A stretch of 64,000 nucleotides of DNA from positions 124,001-188,000 of the forward strand of contig JAGKQI010000053.1 of assembly GCA_018806915.1 (NCBI GenBank), written 5' to 3'. Below the pieces are notes generated by a model, which saw nothing but the letters and a program-made list of their open reading frames with translations, did not search any database and had not been told where the DNA came from. Below are positions 54,501-63,972 of this stretch, in pieces. Source of the DNA: Phytophthora colocasiae (Eukaryota; Oomycota; Peronosporomycetes; Peronosporales; Peronosporaceae). Made by a program: the position numbers and the translations under genes. Position 1 is the first letter of the stretch; each line of letters opens with the position of its first letter.

Positions 54501-57164
54501 CGAACTCCACCTCACGTAGTTCATATAGGACCGATGCATAGATCGCATAATCCTCGATGAACCGACTATAGTAATTCAAACTTCCCAGGAACGATTGCAT
54601 GGATCGGAGCGACCCAGGGAATGGCAGATCTGTCAGAGACTTCAGGTCTTTCGGGTTTGCCTCCAATCCGTCGATCGACACTTTGTGTCCGAGATATTCC
54701 ACCTTATCCATGCCCCAGAAGCTCTTCGCCACACTGATCGAGAGATTCCACTTATCACAGGCCTCCAATAGGTCTTCCACCCGTTCGCACATTTGATCCC
54801 ATGTTCCAGCCGTGATCAAGATATCGTCGATGTAAGATCTCCGTCCTAGAACCGACGGGCGACCAGGATCTTCCGGGACCCCTGATTCAAACACATCTGT
54901 AGAGTCTTTCGTATTCCCTGACTGGGAGATCTTCAAAAATACATATAGGGCGTTGTCCACAAGACGTTGATAGATCTGAGGGGCGTTCTTCAGCCCGAAC
55001 GGCATGCGATTCCACTCGAAGAGGCCGAACGGGGTGATGAAAGCTGAGATCGCGCGAGCTCGATCGGTCATTGATACGACCCAGAATCCACTTGCCATGT
55101 CTAATGAGCAGTACCACAGAACTTTGTCAAGATCTTCTAACAAGTCATTGATCAGAGGCATTGGGTAGATCATCAGCCTCGTGAGACCGTTCACCAGCCG
55201 ATAATCGATACATAGTCGGATGTCTACACCGTTCTTCTTGATGATCACCACGATCGGCGATGCTTATGGCGAGGTCGATGGCCGGATGATCTTGGCAGCT
55301 AGGAGTCCTTTGATGAGATCCGATACTTTCTCGCGGAACTGTGGCGCCACCTTTCGGACTCGTTGTGCGATCGGCTTTGCGTCACCCACGTCGATATCGC
55401 ATATAACACCCTTGGCCGCTGGAGGAAGTGCGTTTTCCTTTCCGATCAGGAGATGTCGCTTCTTCCAAATAATCTGTCGAAGTTTCTCGATCTCCTCCGG
55501 GGTAGCCGATCCCGGATTTCCTACTTGCAGATCTTCGATCCTGACTTCTTCAGTGGTGGAAATCTGGATCTCCGGTACTACTGCGAGATTATCGGCTAGA
55601 TCTTCGGCCGAAAAATCGCCACTTTCGTGTAAGTGGGTCTGATCAGCGTTCTCGATCCCTTCAGGAGATGTCGGATCCGGTTCATCCGTTGATTGATCAC
55701 GCAGCCTATCGTCCTTGGCTGTCAAGATCGGGGTGTCTTTAACCATGGGGACGGCATCGGCGTCGGATACATGTTGGATCTCGATTTGAAAATCTGGTTT
55801 TTCTGTTTTTTTCTCGATCTCTTCTTCGCATGTCCGATCTGTCCGACCTGGGGCCTGATCTGGCAAGCTCTCATTTGTCTCAGTCTCACCATTCGTCTCA
55901 GTCTCACCATTCGTCTCAGTCTCACCGCCCCCAGCTTCGCCACTCGGGGCCTTGTCGGAACTGATCGTGATCGGTGGGGTATCCATGGGATCCGGTTGGG
56001 GATCGATGAATGCGACCTTGACTTCGGCCGTATCGGTCGGTGATCGCGGTTCCAATGTCGATATTGGTGCAGGATCAGGATCGGTCTTGATTGCCCCACC
56101 TCGACGGAGTATAGATCGCGGCGTAACGTAGGTCGGCCGTTCGACCGACGGTAAGGGGATCTCTACGGTTTCCTGAGGTTCCGGTCTTGCGTCCACTGTC
56201 GCTTCTAGAGCTAGATTCTGCCACTCCATGTAACGCCGGGACCCGACCGACACAAACCCGGGGTAGCGAGGAACTTTTTCTTGATCAAGTACCATCCCGA
56301 CATGTAATCTGTGATCCAGTCGTAAAATCTTCTCGCTCAAATTCGTGATCACTAAGTACCGAGTTCGGCCGGGTCCATTTACCACGGTGGGTACCCATCG
56401 GTCGCCTCTGGTCACCCATAATTTCTCCGTCGCCGATAATTTCACTCTCGAGGCGGTCTCTTCAGATCCCCCAACTGGGATATGTAGATCTTCCTCCAAT
56501 TTCACTGATCTCACCTTCTCCCCGTATAATCTTTTGCGACCACTAAGTGGTATCCCCACTTCATTAGGTAAGCACATCGATCCCTCTGCCAGATCCATCC
56601 GGACCCCAGCCGGGATCATGAAATCCATACCCAGGATCGCATCTTGTCCGGATAGATCTCCGATCCAAATATCGAAAAAGTAGACCAAATATCCCGCAAG
56701 TGTGATCTTGATCCTCGTTCTTCCCTCGGTGGTGTACACATTATCGCCGATCCCAACACACTCCTGTCTCTGACTAGTGTCAAAGTGGCACCCAACCTTA
56801 CGAGCAAAGGTGGTATCCAAGATGGATACCTCGGCGCCAGTGTCCAGGAGCAAGATCGCTCTTTCCTGATTAATCTTGCCTGAGATCTTGGCTTGGCGGA
56901 ACCATTTTCCTGGTGCGTGGTATTTCCAGTAACCCCTGGATTCTCCTTCCTTGAGATCCAAGGCCACTTCCGCACCAGATCGCGAGAACTCATCGATCCG
57001 GGGAAGACTCGCGATCTTAGCAGTATACGAATGCAACTTACATGTATTACCGCGCAGATCCGAATTCTCCCTATCTTGATCTCTCGATTTCTTGTTCACA
57101 TATGCATAGATGCAGTACTCAGAACGCTCGGCTCGTACCGGTTTCCAAACCGGCGAGCGTCCTA
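51538..57164 (-). pseudogene. pol: B-out pol, nonsense and frameshift mutations
   Basis: Same architecture as B-in pol. Protease is complete here (LLLDTGAEVSILDTTFA ... AILGMDFM), since the T-run is intact. RT is stopped by TAA at 55264-55266, where B-in has TGG. Bases are lost near 54231 (after the RT) and one G from a run near 53855. 53766-51538 is open for 742 codons: archaeal-type RNase H (FDGSARVKRGGGAF, NEAEYRG, CGDSNLV, NGSADSLA), integrase with NGTAERM intact, the GPF module and chromodomain to MQSHEEV. So B-out keeps a normal integrase but a broken RT, the reverse of B-in. Confidence 0.88.
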
Positions 57165-57171
57165 GTTTAAC
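57122..57171 (-). promoter_or_regulatory. B-out -1 frameshift signal
   Basis: GTTAAAC (57171-57165) before the gag stop TAG (57164-57162) and the same two-tier stem as at 39463-39503. Identical in both copies, but the copies are too similar for covariation to test it. Confidence 0.75.
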
Positions 57172-59489
57172 ATCTTTTCCACCTTCTCGGGAAACAGTCC
57201 GGCATGTCGGGTCGGGTCGTACCACTTGCGGATCTGGTTGTAGAATTCTTCCATGGGGCATCCTCCAGCTTCATGGATCTCCCCACAACCACGGCATGTA
57301 TATAGACAGCGATCCGTTGGGTGGCCCCTCTTTCCGCACTTGTCACAGGTTAGACGTCTCCAGCAGTCCAGATCCGTGTGCTTCCGCGACCCACAATGCA
57401 AACAGCGATCTCTATCGTGATCTGGTTGTCTGCGATCCGTGGTCCGGCCTCGGTCCTGCACGTTCGTGTGTGATCGCAACTGATCCTGTTGGTGGGGAGC
57501 GCCCCCAGCACCGATCGGCTTGTCTTCTGACGCGGCAAGATATACCCTCCGGAGATCGCCTTCAGAATCGGATCCATCCGATCCGGATATTTCTTCTGAT
57601 TCTGAGCTCGGATCTTGAGTTTGGATCGCCCGTACCACCGCTCGGGTGGGAGCTGCCGGGGCACTGGCCGGTGCCTTTTGTCTGTACTTCGATCCGAACG
57701 CAGATTTACGCTGCTCGCTTTTCGCCCGTTCCCGGGCACGGAGTACCTCCTCCAGCTCCTCGACGTCACTCAGTCGGAGTAGGGTCAGCCGATCAGCTAA
57801 CTCCGGATCTCCCCATGTCTCTATGTAGTGGTCCACATGTTCTCGGCGGGCCTTAGGGCTCCCGTCCTTGATCTTCAGTCTAGCACGTAAAGCCGCCACG
57901 TTGAGCCGGTAGAGATAATCGAGAGGGGTTTCTTCCGATCGCTTGCGAGCGTGATAGTATTGCCACGCGACCGACATACCCAACCCACAATATTGGGTCT
58001 GGAAACTGTCCAACAGATCCGCCCACTTGGTTTTCGTCGTTCGACTGAGCTGCCTGTACCAGTTCTTTGCCGGTCCCACCATCAGATCTGCAAACGTGAG
58101 GCATTTCTCTTCTTCCGTAGCCTGATCGCGTTGGAACGCCGACTTGACTTTACTGATCCAGGCCCGAGCGCGATCTTCGTCCAGATCTTTACCCGCAAAA
58201 TCTTTCAGATCCGAGATCGCTGAGATCCGGACCCGCTGGATCATCGACGATCCTCCTTGACCGATCGCCGCGGATGCGATCGTGGCCCGGCTCGACATCT
58301 GTCCCCCGGAACTTGGTATGCCCAGATCGTCCGGATCGTATTCCCATGCATCCGGATCCGAGGCCGTGACGGACTCCATTTCAACATCTAACTCCCCTTT
58401 GATCGGCAATCGGGGTGTCGCGAGATTCCGTTCTTTCAAGAAACGATCCATCGCCATTTGAAAGTAGTCGTCCAACTTGTTGCTCGATCCAGTGGAATTA
58501 GTCGTCGGCGCGGTCTGGTCCGTCCGGATCCGGCGATTTTCTTGCTGATCGGGCATCTTGACCTCCAGCTTCGCAGCCATCGATCGCGTATCCTGTTTCT
58601 TCACACGCGATTTCAGGAACTTGGCGCCGGAGGGCCCTAACGACATGCGTTGCAGCCTTCTCGGGCTGTCGGAATCTGGTTCCGAGGTCGCTGACGCGTA
58701 GCATGACGACCCAGTCTGATAGCCTGGGTCGGGCGTCAGTGGGCGCTCGCCGACCAAGATCTTGAGGGAATCGAATAGATCATGGGTCGCAGATTGAATC
58801 GCTTGCAGTTCCAAGTCAAATAGAGAGTTTGGGTCGAACACTCCAGCCACCAAACCAGATTCTTGGAGCAGATCAAGTAGGATCTTCACCGCGTTCAGGC
58901 GGTCAGAGCTAGTCCGGGGCTTCGACACTGGGCCTGTGAGGTTACCGATCTGGCGGACTTGTATGATAGTAAGAACGGGATCGTTAATCAAGGTCTCGCT
59001 TAGCATCTTCCTGTAGTAGGCCTGCTCGATCGCGTCCTTGGTGATCGTCGATCCTGGGTTGATCACATCTTCTGGCTCTGAGTCTGGGGCTTTCAATTTC
59101 GTCCGGGTGCTCTTGATCTTCTTTTTCTTGGTCGCTCTTGAGGCAACAGTGGACTTGGTGAGCAGATTAGGTTTCAGCTTTGCTGATTCCTTATCGCTCG
59201 TGTGCGGATCTCGATTCTCATCGAGATCCGCAATGGCCCTCGAAGGGGCCTTGGGAGGAATTCGAGGTTTTTCTTCGAGATCTGGATTGCGATCCAGGTC
59301 TGCCTCGTGCCTGTCAGTAGAGATCCTCCCAGAACTCTGCTGATCTGTGGATCTTTCCGTTTTCAGCGGTGCCTCCGTCGATCCAACATTCGTAGGCACT
59401 TCTTCCCCTTGTTCTTCTTTAATCTTGACATCTTCTTGGGACTCACGGTGATATCCGAAGTCACCAGAAGATCCGGGCACGCGCACCAT
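57162..59489 (-). CDS. gag: B-out gag (775 residues, intact)
   Basis: ATG 59489-59487 overlaps the PBS as in B-in. Open to TAG. Capsid core and three Cys/His units as in B-in (CLHCGSRKHTDLDC, CDKCGKRGHPTDR, CRGCGEIHEAGGC). A few substitutions and a short change in the acidic tail separate it from B-in gag. Both full B copies thus keep intact gag while pol is broken. Confidence 0.9.
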   Translation of the reverse strand: MVRVPGSSGDFGYHRESQEDVKIKEEQGEEVPTNVGSTEAPLKTERSTDQQSSGRISTDRHEADLDRNPDLEEKPRIPPKAPSRAIADLDENRDPHTSDKESAKLKPNLLTKSTVASRATKKKKIKSTRTKLKAPDSEPEDVINPGSTITKDAIEQAYYRKMLSETLINDPVLTIIQVRQIGNLTGPVSKPRTSSDRLNAVKILLDLLQESGLVAGVFDPNSLFDLELQAIQSATHDLFDSLKILVGERPLTPDPGYQTGSSCYASATSEPDSDSPRRLQRMSLGPSGAKFLKSRVKKQDTRSMAAKLEVKMPDQQENRRIRTDQTAPTTNSTGSSNKLDDYFQMAMDRFLKERNLATPRLPIKGELDVEMESVTASDPDAWEYDPDDLGIPSSGGQMSSRATIASAAIGQGGSSMIQRVRISAISDLKDFAGKDLDEDRARAWISKVKSAFQRDQATEEEKCLTFADLMVGPAKNWYRQLSRTTKTKWADLLDSFQTQYCGLGMSVAWQYYHARKRSEETPLDYLYRLNVAALRARLKIKDGSPKARREHVDHYIETWGDPELADRLTLLRLSDVEELEEVLRARERAKSEQRKSAFGSKYRQKAPASAPAAPTRAVVRAIQTQDPSSESEEISGSDGSDSEGDLRRVYLAASEDKPIGAGGAPHQQDQLRSHTNVQDRGRTTDRRQPDHDRDRCLHCGSRKHTDLDCWRRLTCDKCGKRGHPTDRCLYTCRGCGEIHEAGGCPMEEFYNQIRKWYDPTRHAGLFPEKVEKMLN

Positions 59490-61065
59490 TGTGGTGGAGC
59501 GGATCTGGCCAAAATCTGGTTGAGGCCGATCGCGATCGCCACTTGCGCCCAGACACCGACTAACGGAGGGGGTCCCCCGATGATCCGTGATCTTGTTGCG
59601 TGTAGTGTTCACCTTGTGTACCCGTCGGTAGGCGGGTTACGCTCTTCCAGGTAACTTCTGAAGATGTCTTGGGACGAGAAGAAGGTCTTGGGCTTGGGTG
59701 ACGCAGGGGTTTGAGGCGGCGTGGAAGTTCTTCACTCCACCTCGGGGTACTTGATCCCGGTCGTAGGCGAGTTCTCGAGCCTTGATCCGGGTGCCTGGTT
59801 CTTGATCCAGGTCTTCCAATAGTCCAATGTTCGGGATTCAGTCCCTTCCTTTCGTTGTTTTCCGCTTCTGATAGCGGGGGTCTTGAGGGGGCGAGATTCG
59901 ACGGGATCCTTAGGCTAAACAACCAATTCCTTCTGATCCGATGTATGCACTTAAAGGATAGTTCACTAGATAGGGCAAAGCTGGCCAATATATTATCCAG
60001 ACTTAACCGCTATACTAGGTCACGTATCCTTACCTTCCTGACGCTTGTAGGGCCAATGTAGTTCCCGGTTCCAGACGTAGCGAAGACACTTGAGTGGTTC
60101 AGGGCAAATTCGAGTCTCTTGGGGTTGTTGAGATATCGAGAGATCCTCACACTAGCGTAAGGTAAGCCGGCCAAATCGGGGATCCGGTCTTAGCTGTAGC
60201 TAGGTGGGCGAAGTGACTTGCTGGAACACTAAGGGGAGGCCAATGTGCTATCCTCTTCCCTTGTCCTGGGTCCTGAAGAAATCCACTTGCGCACTAGAAG
60301 GTAAATTCGAGTCTGTTTATGGTTATTCCTATGCCTACTAATCCCATCCTGATTTACTATCCTACGATCACATGACACTGGCTACAGAGCTGATCCCTAG
60401 CTTGGTTCCCCTAACCCTGATCTTGAGCCGATTCCGTACTTAACCGAAGCTTGATCTCGCACTTAACCGAAGCTTGATCTCGCACTTAACCGAAGCTTGA
60501 TCTCGCACCTAACCGAAGCTTGATCTCGCACTTAATCGGGGCTTGATCGCTGCCTGATCCCGCTTGGTAATCCTTCAAAGAATCCGGATCAGGCCACCAG
60601 AAGAGTCTGCGTCGCGCCTGGGGTTGACCTTGATCCGGAGCTGATCTCGTACTTATACGGGAGAGGATCATTGCGCGATCTTGCGTGATCTCGCTTCGTC
60701 GCCGCCCGGGGAAGTTGGATCGTGCTGTTAGAGGCTTCGGGGCGCCAGGGTAAGCTGATCATGCTCGCTTGGGGCCCCGTCATCGTTGATCGCGCGAGAA
60801 CATCCTTGATTTCCCCATTCTTCCTCCGGCAGGATTCGGATCACCCACGAACACCACGGCAGGATTCGGATCACCCACGAACACCGCTCCACCTGCTTCT
60901 TCGCCGGTGTCTCCGTTGCCTGTTCCCGGCGGGACCCATCGTACCTTCGTCTGATTCGACCCAGATCTGGCGATCACAGGTCCCCCCTGTCGCTCGTTCC
61001 GACTCTATTCGGGTTCGTGGCTGACATCGCCTCTCCGGGAAAAATTTTTCGTCCGCTTCACCACA
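59490..61065 (-). repeat. B-out 5' LTR (1,576 bp) with a small insertion
   Basis: Ends as in the other B LTRs. Only about four 23-bp units (60437-60535). A 197-bp insertion at 60118-60314 compensates in length. PBS on the minus strand at 59488-59471. Confidence 0.9.
60118..60314. mobile_element. 197-bp insertion in the B-out 5' LTR
   Basis: Absent from all other B LTRs. Flanked by AAATTCGAGTCT on both sides (60106-60117 and 60303-60314), a 12-bp duplication of LTR sequence. No LTR, terminal inverted repeat, poly-A or ORF is evident. A 12-bp duplication would suit a SINE or other short retroposed RNA, but I see no clear A/B boxes. Not identified. Confidence 0.6.
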
Positions 61066-61624
61066 CCAATGCATTGGACCCCGCATTCTGCATAGCAGTA
61101 GGAGGTAGGTAAGCTCCTCCTGAGCGACAGCTTAGCTGTCTGGTGCTCGTTGTCGTGTCTACGACTGTGCTGAGCACGTGTATTCACATGACACAGTGTC
61201 TGTGACACATAGTGGCGCTTGCGCCTGCTTCAAGGACGGCTTGGGCATCAAGCCCTGCACACAGTGCTCATCCGAGGGTCACATTAACAGTGAAGCGAGT
61301 GGGCCCCACTGCTGTGTGGTTCGTGGAACCGTTGGTAGCCTGGAAGGCTTGCCCTGTGGATCACTGACCCAGTAGTATCAAAGATACGCCACCTGTGGCC
61401 TTCTTTCCATGCCCGTAGAGCCCCTTGACTCGAGCGAGTAGGCTCCTATGCTTGGTAAGCATTGGGTCCAAGTGTGTGCCAAGTGGCATCGCGTACGGAG
61501 GCGTGTAACACGCACGAGAGACAGCGCCGTCCGCGCAAGGCAAGGTGCCGTGGCCATCGGCCGATAATCGCGTCGTGTGTTTACACTTTCCGGATACGGT
61601 ATCCGGAATCTTGGTGGGGGAGAG
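61066..61624 (+). other. A2 3' region, second part, with polypurine tract
   Basis: Starts with the second copy of the 25-bp repeat (61066-61090). No convincing ORF. Rich in short perfect inverted repeats (for example GACAGCTTAGCTGTC and GTGGGCCCCAC). Ends with GGTGGGGGAGAG (61613-61624) against the LTR, the probable polypurine tract. Confidence 0.65.
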
Positions 61625-62006
61625 TGTAACGGGGATGTTACACGAATGAATCTCGTTGGTGTGTGACACACGTGGATACATTTATGTGGGTACATAATGG
61701 TGTGGCACACACGAGTAGATACGTGGATGGCCTCAGAGCCTCACGTTGCATTTTGATTAGGATTTAGTATGCTAGATACTAAATCCGTTACATTTAGGAT
61801 TAGGGCAATAAAGTCAATAAAAATCAGTTTGCATTTTACATAATTAGTGTTAGTTCCTTTATTATAGGGACACTGATTGTGTGAGTCCCGTATTTAGTGG
61901 ACTACTTGGTTCTTGTATAGAACCGAAGGCTAGTGCCTTGCAAGCAGCACTCTACGAGTCAACTAAACTTCCTCTGTGCCGTGCACACCTACGCAGCCCC
62001 GCTGCA
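61625..62006 (+). repeat. A2 3' LTR (382 bp)
   Basis: TGTAACGGGGATGTTACACG to CCCCGCTGCA, followed by CCACC (62007-62011), the right copy of the A2 target duplication. Initiator-like TCAGTTTGCATTTT at 61824-61837 and an 11-bp perfect hairpin at 61760-61786. Confidence 0.9.
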
Positions 62007-62011
62007 CCACC

Positions 62012-63500
62012 TGCTGCTTCTGCAGCAGGAACAACAACCTCACCAGTGCCCACTAGCACTGCTGCTTCCAGCGGTTCGACAGAGAAGCTCTCTGTCACCG
62101 ACTATCATGCTCTCCACAAGGAGAAGCAAGCGAAGAAGACTTCTTCCTCGTTAGCAGGGATCAAACACCCTGCTGTTCCTCTCAAAGAACTCTTTGGAGA
62201 GGACTACGAAGACATCCTCGACTACGAGGAGGATGTCGAGGAGGGGGAAGTTGATGTCAAGGCTCCCGCTCCCGTGTCTTCGTCCGAAGACACGTCAGAC
62301 CCACCCGTGGGATCTCGACGACCTCGTGATGAGGCCTCGGACGCTTCAAGCTCGAAGCGTCCGCGCAGTGATGATGAAGCGTCCCCCATGTCGAGGGCGC
62401 TCACTGCCCCGCGCACTGATCCGCCAGTGCGCACACGATGGATGCCTACTGAGACAGAGATCCATGACCGGTTCGGTGCTAGTTCACCACCGAACCCGAT
62501 ACTGTTGTACGCATGCAACAGTATCAACGACGACGACGTCGCCGTTGAGGTTGTCTTTGAGTCCGAGACTCAAAGACGCGACTACTATTTCGGGCTCTTC
62601 CATGAGCTCCGATACTATGCAGCGAAGAAGACTTCGCGCAAGAGCAAAATGCCAGAGTGGCAGGCACTTTGTCAGTCGTGGAATGCCTTTGTTGATAACT
62701 TCAACAAAGACCCGAAGGCGTATCGCGAGCGCGTTGCTGCGGCTCGCGATCGCTACTACACTTACACTACGCGTGGTAAGTGTGAACGCCTCCATGATCA
62801 GTCCATGGAAGCGGGGATTCCATGTGCCGTTCCCTTTGGCACACCCTGTCCGTGTTGCCAACCCTTGGCAACACGCCTCAGCGAAAGGGATCTCCTGGGG
62901 TACACGCTTGTCCGTGTACCCGATCACATCAAGGAGCTCCGTGGTCGTATTGTGCCACGCGGAGCTCCGAGTGCTGTGGCTGACCGCAGCACTCCTCGTG
63001 CAGGGCTTACCCCTGCAAGTTATGGTGGGCTTCGTACGCCCTCACCATTTCCGGAACGTCCTCCATCAGGACGTTCTGCGGCTCCCATGTATCTCGATGG
63101 GGAGGAAATCCTCTCCAACGAATACGAAAACGAACCCCTTGAGAGTTCGTTCTCTTATGAGCCACGATCCGCTCAACAATCCAGCGGATCGCTCCACGCG
63201 CGTCGCGCAACGGCGGCGGAGGGGGTGGGAACACTCCCTCCGCATGGTCAACGCTATGACCATGACGATCGTGCCCTGCACGATCGAGTTGCTGCGCTGG
63301 AGCAGACACAGAGCGCTGAGATAGCTGCTCTGAAGCAGGAGGTTCGTGTCCTCCGTGCTGAGGTCTGCGAGGCAGCTCAGACTGCCTCGAACCTCTCGTC
63401 CGATCTTGGGACGAGAGTGGGCCGGTTGATCGACCGTGTCGACGGTCTCGAAAAGGCCTTTCAGGCCTCTCGCACTACTCAGTCGGACTACCAACCCTAG
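62012..63500 (+). CDS. D2 antisense ORF, main part, overlapping pol
   Basis: Continues 8563-8719 in frame and runs to TAG 63498-63500; about 548 codons over both parts. LSVTDYHALHKEKQAKKTS, acidic DYEEDVEEGEVDV, basic SSKRPRSDDE, a folded-looking middle (EIHDRFGASSPPNPILLYAC, SETQRRDYYFGLFHELRYYA, FVDNFNKDPKAYRERVAAA) with a Cys-rich CPCCQP, and a C-terminal coiled coil (AALEQTQSAEIAALKQEVRV). Antisense to the pol chromodomain (63007-63309). Related in layout to the A3 antisense ORFs. The sequence has a perfect hairpin every few tens of bases. Role unknown. Confidence 0.6.
63007..63309 (-). CDS. pol: D2 pol chromodomain (C-terminal end)
   Basis: Minus-strand frame with the chromodomain pattern WIVERIVAHKRTNSQG, FRIRWRGFPPHRDTWEP, MVRAYEAHH, ending at 63007. 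It is in a different frame from the integrase C-terminal block to its right, so a frameshift, stop or linker change separates them. It shares its DNA with the antisense ORF. Confidence 0.7.
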   Translation of the reverse strand: MSAPAQQLDRAGHDRHGHSVDHAEGVFPPPPPPLRDARGAIRWIVERIVAHKRTNSQGVRFRIRWRGFPPHRDTWEPQNVLMEDVPEMVRAYEAHHNLQG

Positions 63501-63972
63501 GTAGTCCGTGCTGCACGTACGGCTTCAACCGCCCGACGTAGAAGGTCGGGTGGAGCCTCATGCTGGACGGTATGTCCAGCTGGTACGCGTTGCCGTGCCG
63601 TTCAAGTACTTTGAACGGCCCAATGAATCGTAGAGCAAGCAAGCTTGCTCCAAAGTCAGACACTGCATGTCTAGGTGGGTTTTGTGTAGCTAACAAAACT
63701 AATGAACCCTTTTCGAATTCATTTGTGTTGCCTCTACCAACAGTATCAGCGTTCAGCTTCTGTCGATCGACAGAAGCTGCGATAGCATCCTGGACAAACC
63801 GTATGACGGCTTGTCTTCGCTGGACAAAGTCTAGCGCACTCGAGCTGACTCCTATCAGCTTGTCGCCTTTGTCAGCAGCAGGCCCTGCCTGCTCGCTATC
63901 ATCTCTCATGTCTGTGCCCGGCACAGACATTGCGCGCTCGTTCCTGCTCGAACGAGACGTCGCACGCGTCAC
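63475..63972 (-). CDS. pol: D2 integrase C-terminal region
   Basis: Minus-strand frame with the post-catalytic integrase region: DFVQRRQAVIRFVQDAIAAS, EFEKGSLVLLATQNPP, the GPF module (ALRFIGPFKVLERHGNAYQL) and LHPTFYVGRLKPY. The same module occurs in family A (KVGDQVLLNAKNLP, RPRFIGPFTVV, HPVFYVGLLKPY). It stops at 63475 before the chromodomain frame. Pol continues beyond the right edge. Confidence 0.75.
   Translation of the reverse strand: MTRATSRSSRNERAMSVPGTDMRDDSEQAGPAADKGDKLIGVSSSALDFVQRRQAVIRFVQDAIAASVDRQKLNADTVGRGNTNEFEKGSLVLLATQNPPRHAVSDFGASLLALRFIGPFKVLERHGNAYQLDIPSSMRLHPTFYVGRLKPYVQHGLPRVGSPTE

Larger units (their letters stand above)
32518..61065 (-). mobile_element. B-out: full family B element, minus orientation, split by B-in
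   Basis: Minus-strand order: 5' LTR 61065-59490, PBS, gag 59489-57162, pol to 51538, spacer, antisense ORF (plus strand; 34201-35729 and 49922-51187), polypurine tract, 3' LTR 34097-32518. Removing B-in and one CTCC leaves about 14.36 kb, matching the 14.19 kb of B-in. It lies in the A2 3' UTR. Pol has one nonsense codon and two frameshifts. Confidence 0.9.
8720..62006 (+). mobile_element. A2: family A gypsy element carrying four nested elements
   Basis: 5' LTR 8720-9074, PBS, gag and pol in three blocks (9943-12269, 21718-22957, 30751-32140), 3' UTR in two blocks (32141-32517, 61066-61624), polypurine tract and 3' LTR 61625-62006. Both LTRs are the same subtype (GGGGATGTTACACGAATG near the start), distinct from A1/A3. 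Insertions are B-inv, A3 and B-out, the last containing B-in. Without them A2 is about 7.5 kb. Gag has a 1-nt deletion, and pol has a nonsense codon in the integrase zinc finger plus a frameshift near 22926. Confidence 0.85.

Noticed and set aside
61178..61375. 65-codon ORF in the A2 3' region
   Set aside because: No homologue in A3 or A1, and the region is hairpin-rich non-coding sequence with scattered short frames on both strands.
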